Shown piece after piece: positions 32,336-44,619 of a stretch of DNA of 64,000 nucleotides (positions within the stretch are counted from its first letter, which is position 1; the number at the start of each line of letters is the position of its first letter). The notes beneath the pieces are model-generated. The model had not been told where the DNA came from. It saw nothing but the letters and a program-made list of their open reading frames with translations, and did not search any database. The stretch is from Marsupella aquatica (taxonomy: Eukaryota; Marchantiophyta), in contig OZ316897.1 of the NCBI GenBank assembly GCA_973895155.1, positions 6,262,001 to 6,326,000 on the forward strand, written 5' to 3'. The position numbers were made by a program, and so were the translations under genes.

Positions 32336-35050
32336 ATGGTGATTCCAGATTTGAAGACTCTCGTTGCCCTAATTGAGAAGGGCGTGGGCACGAAAGAAAT
32401 GCGGCTCATGGTTCGGGTGATGCGACATACTATGGCTATCAGGCGCCAGCTCACAGCCTCAACGTTGACAACATTTCTGCTGTCTGCTCTTCCTATGGGT
32501 TCAGATCCAATATCGATCCTGTTGCCTTATCTGACGAAGGTAAATTCGCTCGGGTTTTGACCCGATTGACTGAGCCTTTTTCACTGTTCTCTTGTGCAGC
32601 TTTAGCTTCATGTGTGTGAAAACTTATTTCTTATGACTTCAATTGTGCTCCGTTGACAGGATGAGGACAAAGACATGGATGTTGATGTCACGTCTGTCGG
32701 TGGACAGCCCCCTACCACCAAAATTTCCTTCCTTCCCGAAGTTGAAATTTATGCCTACTTATTAACCCTAATTTTTCTTATCGACCAGAAGCAGTACGAT
32801 GCGGTGAGTTTCATTTCGAATTTTATAACAGGGTCATTCTTTTCCATTGACACCCCGCAATGTTTGGACTTATCTAGCTGAACTGAACTTACTTGAGTTT
32901 TTTGTACGTACCAGTGATCATAATTGCGGTCTTGGTGGCAAACGCTTATCAGAAATTGTAATGATTATCCTCAACCGCAGGCAAAGGAACTATCAGTCAT
33001 AGCAGTCAAGAGAGTGCAAACTTTCAATCGAAGGACCATGGATGTGTTGGCTGCAAGACTATACTTTTACTTTTCGTACAGTTTTGAGCTGGCAAACTCC
33101 CTCTCAGAGATCCGTAGGTATGCAGTGCTATGTATTTTTTCAGACAATTGTACTTTTCGTCGTTCGCTAAGTGACGTGCTCCTGTTACACGTATAGTTCA
33201 AGTTTTGAGCCAAGTGTCGATGTTCATGGGGAATTTTATAAACGTATGGGATTGGACTCGTGGATTGGGTAGGTGTTATCTTAAAGAATCCACTAAACAA
33301 TTGACTTCAGCCCCATTCTGTTTACATCTGTCGCGTACTGATGTTCTACTGGAGAATCAATAGTCTGGATAAGTTCTGCTCTATTGGACGTTCTTGGATG
33401 GATCGTCTTACTTGCAGTGTAAGAGTGTTGAATGCGCCCGTGTATTATTCTAAGCGATTGTTCCATGGTCCTGTCTATTTATGGCTGACTCACTTTCATT
33501 CATTCTGGACTTGCGAAACTGTGAAATAGCCACGAAGACTATAAAACTCGTGCCCGTCTTTTGGAGAGTTTAAACTGAGATGTGTTCCATGGTTTTCCTT
33601 GTTACCAGCTCTCTCCTCGCCCTACATCGTACAGCCACTCTGCGACATGATGAACTTGGACAGGTACAACTGGCAGGAGTTCATGCGATGCTTTTTAACC
33701 CTTTACGAAGGGCAATCTGTTCGTTCTGTTGAGTATTCGGAAGATTCTACTCAGTAGATTGCTCTCTGTGTCCTTCTTGTAGGAAACTCTTCTCAATTTG
33801 CTGCTCCGAAATTATTTGTTTTACAACCTGTACGACCAAGCTGAGAAACTACGATCCAAGACACAGCGAGTGGAGTCCCACTCAAATCAGCAGGTTCTTA
33901 AAAGTCACTTTAGACAGTAACAATGCAGCACTCGAAACTTCTCGTTTGAATGTGAATGTCACTCATCTTTGGTCATGATATCTCTTGATAGGCCATGTGT
34001 TTCTGCCATTTGGTGATCCATTTCCTGTAGAATCGATTCGATCCTTTAATCCACAACCAACTGTTATTACTGACATCCTGTCCTGTCAACTTGCAGTTGT
34101 GCCGGTACCTCTTCTATCTTGGCAGAATAAGAACGATCCAGTTGGAGTATACAGATGCGAAAGAGTGTTTACTGCAGGCTGCAAGGAAGGCTCCTAGCAC
34201 AGCACGTGGGTTCCGAATACAGTGCAATAAATGGGCGGTCATTGTTCGACTACTTCTAGGAGAGATCCCTGAGCGCACGACCTTTATGCAACAAGGGATG
34301 CAGAAGCCTCTTCGGCCATACTTTGAACTAACAAATGTACAATTTCGAATCTCCATGCCTTCCCATTACTCTAGTTTGCCTGTGATTTCTGATATAAGTT
34401 GACTTTAAACTGGCTCAAATAAAGGCTCCATGATCACAGCCCTGTGGAAATCAGAGAATTTTAGCGTCCATCAACCTTTCTTGTGACTTCATGCTAGCCC
34501 AATTGAGCTTCTAATTGGACCTGCTTGCATGCAGGCTGTGCGAATTGGTGACTTGGAACTGTTCAGACAAGTGGCAGACAGGAACAACGCTACATTTTCG
34601 GCTGACAAAACCCAGAATCTCATTGTGCGCTTGAGACATAATGTCATCAGGACAGGCTTGCGAAACATCAGCATTTCCTACTCTCGCATTTCTCTGGCAG
34701 ATGTGGCAGCCAAGCTTCACCTGCAATCAGCAACTGCTGTGGATGACGCTGAGAGTATTGTTACGAAGGCTATACGTGATGGTGGTATCGACGCGACTGT
34801 CGACCATGCCAATGGATGGATGCAATCGAAGGAGACTGGTGACATATATTCTACACAAGAGCCGCAGACAGCTTTTCATTCCCGGATTGCGTTCTGCCTG
34901 AATACTCATAATGAGGCTGTAAAAGCATTGAGATTCCCACCTGATGCTCACAAGAAGGAACTTGAGAGTGCAGAAAAAAGGCGGGAACGACAACAACAGG
35001 AGCAAGAACTAGCCAAGCATATTGCTGAGGAGGATGATGATGAGTTCTAA
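32336..35050 (+). CDS. RPN3: 26S proteasome non-ATPase regulatory subunit 3 (RPN3/PSMD3)
   Basis: Seven exons (32336-32539, 32660-32803, 32981-33117, 33609-33663, 33783-33893, 34097-34336, 34535-35050) join in frame to 468 residues; plant RPN3 is about 488. Family landmarks appear in order: [12 protein letters not shown] (about 105-116), [58 protein letters not shown], the PCI-domain core [60 protein letters not shown], and an acidic end [11 protein letters not shown]3 is a PCI subunit of the proteasome lid that helps place the 19S particle for degradation of ubiquitinated proteins. The start is the first ATG in frame; the N-terminus is shorter than in Arabidopsis, so an upstream exon is possible. 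No damage seen. Confidence 0.95.
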
Positions 35051-37338
35051 TATTGGATCCTTTCGAGCATCTTCAGGGGTGGTCTGCCAAAGCCCCCGTC
35101 AAAAGCCCCTTCGATGCTCATTTTACTAGCCGGCATACAGTCACGTTTTGGAGTTGCTTTGAACCCCACCCGTTCCCGGGATGGTGACCAGGAAATGGCA
35201 CCAATTCCAGGCCCGATAAATGTTCTCCCTGCTCCCTGGTTACCTTGCTCACTCAGCCCCATGGCCATTGAGAAAGAGACTTCGCGGCATGACGCTGGTC
35301 GGCAGCGCATATTTTAGGGTCTAACGGACGTTATATCAGTCTGATGTTAATATGCGCAGTTTTGAGTGAAAGTTCGATTGGAATCTTCGATTTGACTGAA
35401 GTTTCTACGGTTAATGAAATCTCTCAAAAGGATATTTGGTTGGAATCTTTGCGTTGATTGAGTTGCAGTTATATCTCCACTACGTTTTACTGGAAATTCT
35501 TCTCCTCTGTTTCCTCCAACGTCTGCACTTAATCCCCAGAAATTCAGCTCGGAAGCATCTAGTGTAGCACTTATTCCACAGCTCATCTATGAAAGGCCTC
35601 TAGTACTCAAGTCTCTAGGAATTTCCCGCATACAGCCAAATTTAGCCATGACACTTTTGCACGGGCTCAACCTCCCTTTTTGTTTTATAAAAAGCCGATA
35701 TGAATTTAGGATTGGCAATAGGACTCCAGGATGAGCAAATGGTCAAACCTTAGATGGGCTAGACTGGAATTCGTTTGTATAACTTGCATAAACTATGGCC
35801 AGTTTGGTAATCTTACTACGCATGTGGTGTACCACTAGAGCCTGGTGGCTTTATCCCAAAATTGGGTATAGGACTAGATATGAGTATTAAATTACTTGGT
35901 CTACCCCAGTCTCTGGCTTCGGGGGGGGGGGGGGGAGGGGCAGAGATCCAAGGCCTGACTGGGACGGTCTAGTAGAGAAGATCGCGAGTGTGGTCGATTG
36001 AAGGACTGGAACTAGAAATTGAACTTGTAAAAGTAGTTGAGAATAGCAATTAACGAAGTGACAGCAGGCAACGTGCCCGAATAATAGGCGAGGACGGATA
36101 ATAGTAGCGAGTTTGCATAGGCCTGACTACACCAGAATCCTACTAACAGAAAAGCTATTGGGAAGTCGTTGAAACCGTGAAGATGCTTTCACGATTCCTA
36201 TGATTGCTAATCAGTCTGTAGGTTCATAGTACTCTTTTGCAACTGCAAAGATGAACGACTTTTACCCTGGCATTGACGAGTACCAAGTTGAATGGCATTT
36301 TATTAATGCGAATAGAAAAACGTTCAGCAGTGAGATTGGAGCGATCAGCAGACCTGCAAAGTATCTTGGGGTATCCATCCCATGCATACGTGAGCATTGA
36401 ACAGAGAAATCTGGGCCGTTTGTCAATTTTCGAATGACCCAAGCAATTCAGATTCTCCTGAAGCCACATTTTGGGGCAGTCTGCAATTGAAATTATTGGG
36501 GGACAGAATCAATCTCACAGGTAGTCCTCGCCTACTCACCGTCTCGACTTCGAAGTGAGCCTCTATTTTGGACACGGCAACTTGAAGTCTTAGGCCTCAT
36601 TTCTGTAGATCTCATTGTTTAAGCCCCAAGGAGTCCAATAGCAAAAAGATTCTCGGCAATTCTCAAGGATGGTATCTACAAGGACTAGACACGTCCTCAG
36701 CAGGCAGCGCGAAAGAACAGTACATCAAAAGCGATACCTCTCGCAGTTTGGTATGTCCAGAAGCTCAGATCAACGGAGGTGCACTTCACACATATATGTC
36801 TTCAAGGATATCAAGCGAGAAGTAAGGGTTCTAATAAAAAATGGTCTACTTTGGCTTTTCATACTGTTATAGATTTTCTAGGAAAAAATAGGTAACGAAC
36901 ATATGGCGAATTCAGATTAAAACCTCTCCGTCTGTTAATACCTCTCTGTCTGTTTGGTACGGTTCACATGGCTCAGGGTGAAAGAAGACGGTGTGCGCGA
37001 TTCACAGGGTTATTTGTTGAAGGAGAAATTTGTGAAGGAGTGATATAGCAGAAGTGTAAGGAAAGCACTCTTATGAGTGTTTTTGTAAACACTCGTAAGT
37101 CCGTGAGAATTTTCGCGTTCAAGTTGAAAATCTTGTCTTGTTGGATGATCTGGTCCGTTTTGATTGTGACCGTGATCTAATGTTTCTTGTAATATAATGA
37201 CTGGCCAAGTACTATAACCATTCTAGAAAATCCCAAAAAACAAAATATAACCCCTGTACAGGATCGACCGTGAATTACAAAAATTTATAAGTCACTCTCT
37301 ACAACAGTGCCTGCGATGATGGTTAATGTCTAGCATTA
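35051..37338. other. Downstream of RPN3, no gene recognised
   Basis: Contains the likely 3' UTR, a poly-G run at about 35921-35937 and AT-rich DNA. The ORFs are short and without domains. Confidence 0.5.
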
Positions 37339-37700
37339 GGGCCACTTTACAAGACGGGCGCGGCAATTTAGTTCCTCTTTTTTCATGATAGAATCAATCA
37401 CAACCGTTGTTTCAGCCTGCCCGGGCGCTCCTTACTTTAGAAAACTGGCGCGGCAAGTTGAGCTGCGGGAATAACCGAACCTGCATTCTGGTATGGATCA
37501 GCTCTGGCCAGCCGGCTTGGGACTCTCATCCGGGCGCTAGACTATTGGACCTCTGGAGGTGCGAAAATGGGCAGCCCGCTTCCTCCTAGGATTCCTGCCT
37601 TGGATTGGTCTAGAGTCCTACCGTACCACTAAGAGTTGGGCTCTGTTACAGCCCTGGTAGAAAGCACTCAAATTGCCGCGCCCGTCTTGTAAAGTGGCCC
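37339..37700. mobile_element. MITE with perfect 31-bp terminal inverted repeats
   Basis: GGGCCACTTTACAAGACGGG continuing to CAATTT at 37339-37369 is matched exactly in reverse complement at 37670-37700. The flanks are TTA on the left and TAA on the right, so the target duplication is TA (or a TWA with one change). The GC-rich 362-bp interior has no coding. TA duplication suggests Tc1/mariner; the GGGCC start and TWA target would also suit PIF/Harbinger. The unmutated TIRs indicate recent movement. Confidence 0.9.
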
Positions 37701-37702
37701 TA

Positions 37703-39622
37703 AGTACAAAGGTGGCAGTGATTTGAAGAGCTTTACTGGAACTGTTTCATAATTTGATTTTCCGGTGTCTTTGAGTAAATCCGTGCTTGATTTTGTACTA
37801 AAACAGTTTCCTTTCTTGAATAGGAACTCATTCGTAATGGAAAATTAAAGTTGAAAAGTCATATTTCCCGTGTGATTGCCCAACATTCTGCAAGTTCTAG
37901 ACAATCTTCGCATGAAACGGATTTGCTAGACCATGGATTTTCCACTGCCCGTATCCAACCCAGTAGATCTTATGAATTTTTTACAATAGCCTACTGGTTG
38001 GATAATGGGTGCCGTCACTGCGGAACATTCTCAAGGCAAACTAAAGCAGGATAAGTTGTGGAATCCCGGGAAACTGGTTGGTGCTGAAGTCTGGTACGTC
38101 GGAGATGATTGATCAACCTAGTTGGAAGTTAAGATCTTTTATTTGATAAACCACACTGAGGCGGATCCTAACTAATGTAGCTGTTATCATTTGACTAAAG
38201 TTTGATGAATTTTTTCTCCAAGCTGGTTCTTGTCTTCTACAATTCACTACGGTGAGTTTTGGAAGTTGAGAAGGGATTTATGCTTGCTTTCCGTCATCTG
38301 TCCGATGAACAAGTGGATGTTGTGAGGGGCAGCAGGTCGGGAAGATATTCTACAAACTAGTAGTGTTACATAGCACTGAGCGGCGTACTGAAGATCTTGC
38401 AAAAGGTTTGGACTTCTCTCTGTAGCGTACAACACCTGCTCGGTTATGATTGTGTAACTCTGTTGGACAAACATATCAACTTAGGATTCTTGTTCATGTT
38501 CTTGGCCCACACAATAATGCATCGTATAGACGGCAACTAGATTTGTCACTGTAGCCAACCGCCGGCCAGCTCACAAAACAAATACGTGTACATGGACTGT
38601 GGTTTGCGATCGCGTGTTACGGTTGGCGGCCAGTCATTTGCTCGACAAGTTACTATTCTCCCGCTCGAGTGTATCCCGCAGCTTCACCGGGACATCCCAG
38701 TTGTCAGGAAGCGACGTGCAGCATCTCTAGCCGCACAGGGCAATGGTCAAGAGTGGGGGGGCGGGGGGGTGGGGGGGGGGAGGGGAGGGGTTGCGGGGGG
38801 GTGAATTTGGGGGATAATTTACTCTGTATTCGGGGGCGCCAGTATGTATTGCTTATGGGGAGGAATGGCATATGCAATAGGGCATGTCAAAGTCATAAAT
38901 GAATATTGGCAAGACCATAAAACTGTTTTATGGCCAGGAAGTGGCCTACCTAAATACAAGCCTTATAATAATTTAGGTTTAAAAAAATTCAGCCCATAAC
39001 ACTATTGTTTAGTGGAGAACTTTGACACCTAATGGGGCGCTGCAGGAGACAGTTGCTCTTTCATGCATTTTTTGGGGTCCAACAATGGATCTAGTGGAAT
39101 TGGTATGTGGATGACACATACACAATACGCCCTGAAAACATGGGACAGCACGGTACCATAAACATATACATATATTATATGGACTACATAATTTGACGGT
39201 GGACAATCTAATGTGCGCACTTTATGGCAGCAATGGGAATCGCACTTATTTGTAATAGTTTTATCCCTTCAGATAGAAGTGGCTAAACATCCATCTCCAT
39301 TGCTTAACATCGAGACTCAGATTTGTAGATCAACGGTGATCTACAAATCTAAAAAATCAAAGGTATAATGGAGAATACAGTGAAGCTCTTGTGCAATCTC
39401 CCTTATATCTAGCTTTCAATCAGTTCTTCAAAGTTAGTGAATGAAGCTCCCATAGTCATAACACTCCAGACCACCAGAAGGCAAACACACCTGAAGTGTT
39501 ATGAATTGAGTTTAAGCATCTCAGCCCGCAAAGAAGATGACAAATTATTGTGGGCAAGGTGGATGGAAGACCTTCCTTGGCACTTATCCTTCAAGATTAC
39601 TTGTTCATGAAGTCATGATTAG
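37703..39622. other. Intergenic DNA with G-rich tract and a perfect hairpin
   Basis: 38755-38803 is almost pure G with single interruptions and could form G-quadruplexes. 39319-39350 is a perfect hairpin: 14-bp arms (AGATTTGTAGATCA) and a 4-nt loop ACGG. No gene is recognised. Confidence 0.6.
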
Positions 39623-39917
39623 CTTGAGGGTTTCACTTCTACAAAAATGACATATCATGTACAACGAAGGATAGGATAATTTTATTGGTTTTAAGGGAAG
39701 ACTTAAGAATTTTATGAGAAAAACAACAGGGTCTTTTAAATTCAATTTTGAGACTTATAAGTACATTAGGGTATTTTTAATCAAATTTTTGGAGTATTCC
39801 AAGAATAGTTCAATTTTATAGGAGTCAAAAAATATTTTTTTTCTTACAATTTAGGGGGTCTGAGGCCTAATTATGTCGCAGGTGATGGGGAGGCCCCCAT
39901 AGAGTGAGACCCCCGAG
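39623..39917. mobile_element. MITE, copy 2, 295 bp, opposite orientation to the 16.8-kb copy
   Basis: The same family as 16767-17062 in the reverse direction. It begins CTTGAGGGTTTCACTTCTAC and ends GAGTGAGACCCCCGAG. The flanking 8-mers ATGATTAG (39615-39622) and ATGTTTAG (39918-39925) differ at one base, supporting an 8-bp target duplication. The interiors align along their length with moderate divergence. Confidence 0.88.
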
Positions 39918-39925
39918 ATGTTTAG

Positions 39926-42080
39926 AAGGATTAATTTGAGCAGCTTTTTCCTTTATCTATGTTCCAATTGATAATATTGACACCCTTCTAATTGTAACAA
40001 ATTTGCCACTTTTTGGTATATGGTTACTTTGGTTACATTAGTGAACCTGTTGTCTATATGTGAAGATCATGACATACTTGTAGATACAATAAAAATAGTG
40101 GCCTTATTGTAATATCACATCTGTAGTGACAAAGTAATTCAGAGTTGTTAAATTGGGTGGAATGGATAGGATTGATGCTCGAATGGAACACAATGTGTAA
40201 CCATGCAACAAATAGTCCCTTTTATGCACTCGACTATAACATGCTATTGCACTTATTAGAAAGTGAAATTCAATGGGATTTTTGCACTTATCAATAAGTG
40301 TTCATATACACTCAAGGGTTTGCACCTGTAAAGTTGTTGTTTAGCAAAAAAATCCAGACCTCTTTGCAATTACAAAAGGTGCATAAAAATGGAAAAGTGG
40401 ATGCCCAGGAACTAAGATTTGCACTCATTTAGCGTGCACTTAGGGAGAGACGACTGTATGCTGGGTTACTTGAGAATTTTTCACCCGTGCATGCCTTTTG
40501 ATAGATGGGGATGTTTCCTGTGATCCACTACTTCTTTCCCTGACATGTTGTCGCTTTGTTTGCAACTCGGGTCTGACGTACATGTCTTCAGTGGGATTTG
40601 CTGTTATAATTATACCTGTCCAAGGGGCTAAAAACTTTTACATGGCAGGGAAGACAGTGGATACCCAAACCACGTGACGAGGTGAGCGATGGATCGAAGT
40701 AGGCTGGCGACGAATGTGGTGATAAATGTCACAAGAAAAGCTGGGAGGGAAACCTAGATTCCCGGACTGCGAAATTGAACGATATACTACCCTACACGTT
40801 CCTGACAGAAGTCAAAACAATAAGAGAAATATAATAAGTTTTTACATAAAAGTGTCAAACAGAGTAAAATAAATAAACAAAAGAGGTCTCAAGTGAACAA
40901 AATCAAAAGCAAAATAAATGGGCCAAAGGAAACCCCTAACAACCAAGAAAGAGTAACTAAAAAAAGTGAGTAAAATGAAAACTCTAAAAACCAAGAAAGA
41001 AGAACTAAAAGTAATGCTAATGGACGGAGGTACTCATCATTCCTAGCAATGTGACAAAATGAAAATCAAAAGAATTTGTAAATTGAAATTGGAACAAACA
41101 AAGCTTATTTATTCATAACTTTACAAACAGTAATTATTTTTGGCTAATGAGACAGAAAAATACTAGTGAATTTTTGCCAAAACTCCCAAAATCTTTTTGG
41201 GGACTTGAAATTTGACAAATTTTTGCCACAAAAAATCTGTTGCATGGACTTCAGCTTTGAATCAACATCTGCTCTAACAATTACTGGAAGAGGGGACTTG
41301 AAATTTGGCAAATTTTTGCCACAAAAAAATATCTGCTGCATGGACTTCAGCTTTGAAGCAACATCTGCTGCATGGACTTCAGCTTTGAAGCAACATATGC
41401 TCTAACAATTACTGGAAGACACATTGTCAGCCTCCAAAGCTCTATAAAAATTGGCTTTCCTTCAACGAACATGTAATTCGAGGGTTCTGGATCCGGCTGG
41501 GACGAGGCTGGTAAAGAACAGAGTTTGTCCGACGGTAGGCTTCGGGCGAAACTCTCAAGCTACCGAAACTCTCAAGCTAGGCTCTCTCCAATCACCTGAA
41601 AGACGACGACTCGTCCACTCCGGCATTTAGTTCGTCTTTCGCGCAAGAGGAGGTGCATTAATTGGAGAGGAGTGCCAGAATCGAGAACAGTACCACTGTC
41701 GACTCTGGCACTACTGTTCCGCGCACATGCATCCATCATTATGAGCGCGACCCTCAAAGCAGATCGAAGCGGGTGACAAGTATTCTGTAGATGGGCCCTT
41801 ATGCCGGACTGCCCTTCTTTGAACAAATCTGTACAATCAAACCTCAATGTTACACAATGATCATTCTCTCGATTTACACCAGTCAAAGTTCAAACATTGC
41901 TGACGAAATATCACTTGTGGCAGGAATCATCCGCATTAAAGAAATCCTGGACAAATTTAATGAGGTAGAAGAGAAAACGAGAGAGATTAAAAAATGAAGC
42001 GAAAAATTCAAGAACAAGTCGCACCCAAAAAGAAAAGAGAGTGGATTGTTGGCACCAACTAACACCGTCCACTTATGTTA
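39926..42080. other. Intergenic DNA with a local tandem duplication
   Basis: 41202-41422 holds two units of a repeat (GACTTGAAATTTG...TTACTGGAAGA); in the second, an internal segment containing CTGCATGGACTTCAGC is itself doubled. Otherwise no gene is recognised; short ORFs at 41572-41997 show no domain. Confidence 0.55.
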
Positions 42081-42099
42081 AATTCAGGCGCCACTCAGT

Positions 42100-42800
42100 G
42101 GAACCCTCCACAAAGCGATTCACAAATGGGCCATCAGATTGAATTGGCAGCCCCACCCACGGACGCTCTGGCTTGATACATGGCTACCTTTCCGAGCTGC
42201 TAGCGAGAACTGCTACTTGTGGCAACTGATTTACAGGATACCTTCAACACAGCACTGGAGGTTCCCGAGACTACCATCAACCGATCCGGCCACCTGGTGC
42301 ACCCGGTGTGGCACTAACTAATAGGAAGATATCGTTCACTACATTTGGAGCTGCAATCAGTTGCAGATAGTCTGGAGGTGGGAAACATTTTGTGCTACAG
42401 CTGTGTGCCTATTCTAGGGGAAATCTTATTCACCTACAGCCAGTCCACATTTTCGTCAAGGAGCCCCTACAGGAGCATTGGGACGTCCCCATGAAGCTGT
42501 GGCATACGTTAAGGGCTATTATCTAATGGAACTTGTGGAAGGACAGAAGTACCCACTTCATTGAACACACCCGACCCCACCCACAAGGAGTTATCAGAAA
42601 TCTTGGCATCGACTCGGAATCTACCTACGTTGTGATTGGGGCCGGATTAAAGTTCGTATCCAGGCTGGAAAGATCACTTCAAGGGAGGCGCACAACGAGA
42701 TGGCGTTTCACTATGGCACCTGGGCTGGCCTTTGGGAACTCCATGAGGAGTCCCTTCAAGTCCCACTAGTACCTCCACGACCACCATGAGTCACTTTGGT
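42100..42800 (+). pseudogene. Non-LTR retroelement-type zinc-binding (zf-RVT-like) remnant
   Basis: Translations in this segment contain WLPFRAASENCYLWQLIYRI, WRFPRLPS, ATWCTRCGTN, two stops, then EDIVHYIWSCNQLQIVWRW. The C-x2-C ... H-x4-C spacing after a LWxxxYRIPxxxxWRFP segment matches the zinc-binding region found after plant LINE reverse transcriptases. After frame changes, NLWKDRSTHFIEH resembles the following segment. Stops and frame breaks make it a remnant. The exact family is uncertain. Confidence 0.6.
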
Positions 42801-42839
42801 TGTTCAGGTTAGGAAGTTGCACTGCAGACTGACTATTTG

Positions 42840-43960
42840 GAGCTTTGCTCCCGCACGGATCCACTGGCAGGAACCTTGCCGGAACCTGGTCACTGGCCGG
42901 TCTTTAGGAGTGTGCTGCTCCGACTGTTTACTTGTTTAGTTGCCCCTTATGGGCTCAGCTTTCTCCCTGGTCCCGGCCCCACCGGTTTCTGCACGCTGAC
43001 CTTCGGTCCCTTGGGTTGGTGCCTTTGTGGGCCCCCCTTTTTGTAGTTGGCTATTTAATGGAATTCATTTGGTTCTTTCGAGGCAAAAATAAATAAAAAT
43101 TGAGAGATATATTACACTTAGTGGATCTCCTGCCCATCAAAAGACTTGATGTGCGCCAGCAGGGAATCAAACCCCGACTTGGCCCATTCTTTGGTTTTTT
43201 TCACTCAATTCTTGAAGGGCCCAGTAAGAGACTCTTTGCAAATTTATAAATAATTTATCACCGGACAATTCATGTTTGTTAGATTTTATTTATCGATGGT
43301 GTAGATATTGCAACATGGGTTATCACTCGTGTGATGGTTGAGAACACACATGTGACTAGCGTGAAGAATATCATCCATTTATATGCACAAATGATACACA
43401 TTTTTAGGACCAAATTCTAATAAAAACTTAGATAATACATGCGTCAATAAATATGACAATAATTTACTTAGAACCATTGATAGTGTTTGATCAATGGTCA
43501 TCAATGTCGAACCTGATTTAGTCTGTAATCAATGGACAGGTCAGCACTGTGTAACAAGGCTAAGTGCATAATAAATTCATGTACAAAAATTGTAATCCAT
43601 GTTTGACAGGTAAGGCGTACGAGAATTGTAACGCATGTGGAATTTATGCCACTTGCCCCGCGCAAAGTGATTATTATTGCTTGTGAAAGTAAAATTATCT
43701 TGTTTCCAAATATGTGTCAATGAACTCGGCTATGTTACGCCACCATATTTGGATAGATCCTTTGTCTACTGATGAGTTTGTCATTGTACCTTTATCTTTG
43801 CATTTATGAGACATGCATAACCCCTTCAAGTAGCCTTATTGTGAAGGTGACTGACAATATTAAATATGGGCCAAGCGTAATATTTAACCAGTGCTTTTTT
43901 TTGGGTCTTTAAACAGCCCACCACAAACAATTATGATGCGCTGACATATTATATGGATAG
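42840..43960. other. Intergenic DNA, nothing recognised
   Basis: AT-rich from about 43070 on, with no domain, repeat boundary or RNA gene seen. Confidence 0.5.
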
Positions 43961-43966
43961 ATTAGT

Positions 43967-44600
43967 TCATAATTTGGCTTGGAACCTGGCGTTCAGCGTT
44001 GCGATATTGGCCTTCAGCTTATGAATGGTGGCCTTTGTCTGGGCATTGTACTCATCACTCCTTTGTTGATGTTCTCGTCGGAGGTCATCGAGTTGCACTC
44101 GCACTACCTTCTCAGCCTTCCCTTCTTCTACCATGGCCTTGTTGTAGATGGCCAATTGAGCCTGACTGAAATCTGTGAGCTTTTGAAGTCCTTATCTTTT
44201 TCTGGGCATCGCCAACTGTAGCTATGTCTTGGCAAGCTTATTCTTGATATGCTGGTTATCCTCCTTGGAGGTCTCTAGCTGATGGACAATGATGCTCAGC
44301 TCGTGCCTCTTAATGAGCAGCTCGTCTTGAGCCTGCTTGGCTGCTTCAGTTTCCCCGCCTCCGTCCTCCTGAGCCAACCAAGGAGCTCTTCCTTCTTCAT
44401 TCGCTTCAAGGCCAGCACTTCCCCCAATCGGCTCCTATTTGAGACTTCCTTTTGGATACAGGCCCCAACTCTAACTCCGCTCCAAAGTTGCCTAGAGCTA
44501 GCAACCCGCACATCTCTCTGTACTTCATAGCGCAATTGCGCGCATAGGTAGATTGTCCGAGAGAACCGGCATCTGCCATTGTGGTCTCCCCTCCCATGTT
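43967..44600 (-). pseudogene. Coiled-coil protein remnant, possibly retroelement gag
   Basis: Minus-strand frames give a charged helical stretch (KAEKVVRVQLDDLRREHQQR, KATIHKLKANIATLNARF) at 44155-43967 and related charged helices up to about 44560, separated by stops and frame changes. The heptad-like pattern suggests a coiled coil. No capsid or zinc-knuckle motif was seen, so gag is only a guess. Confidence 0.35.
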
Positions 44601-44619
44601 TCATGTGACATTGACGGCG

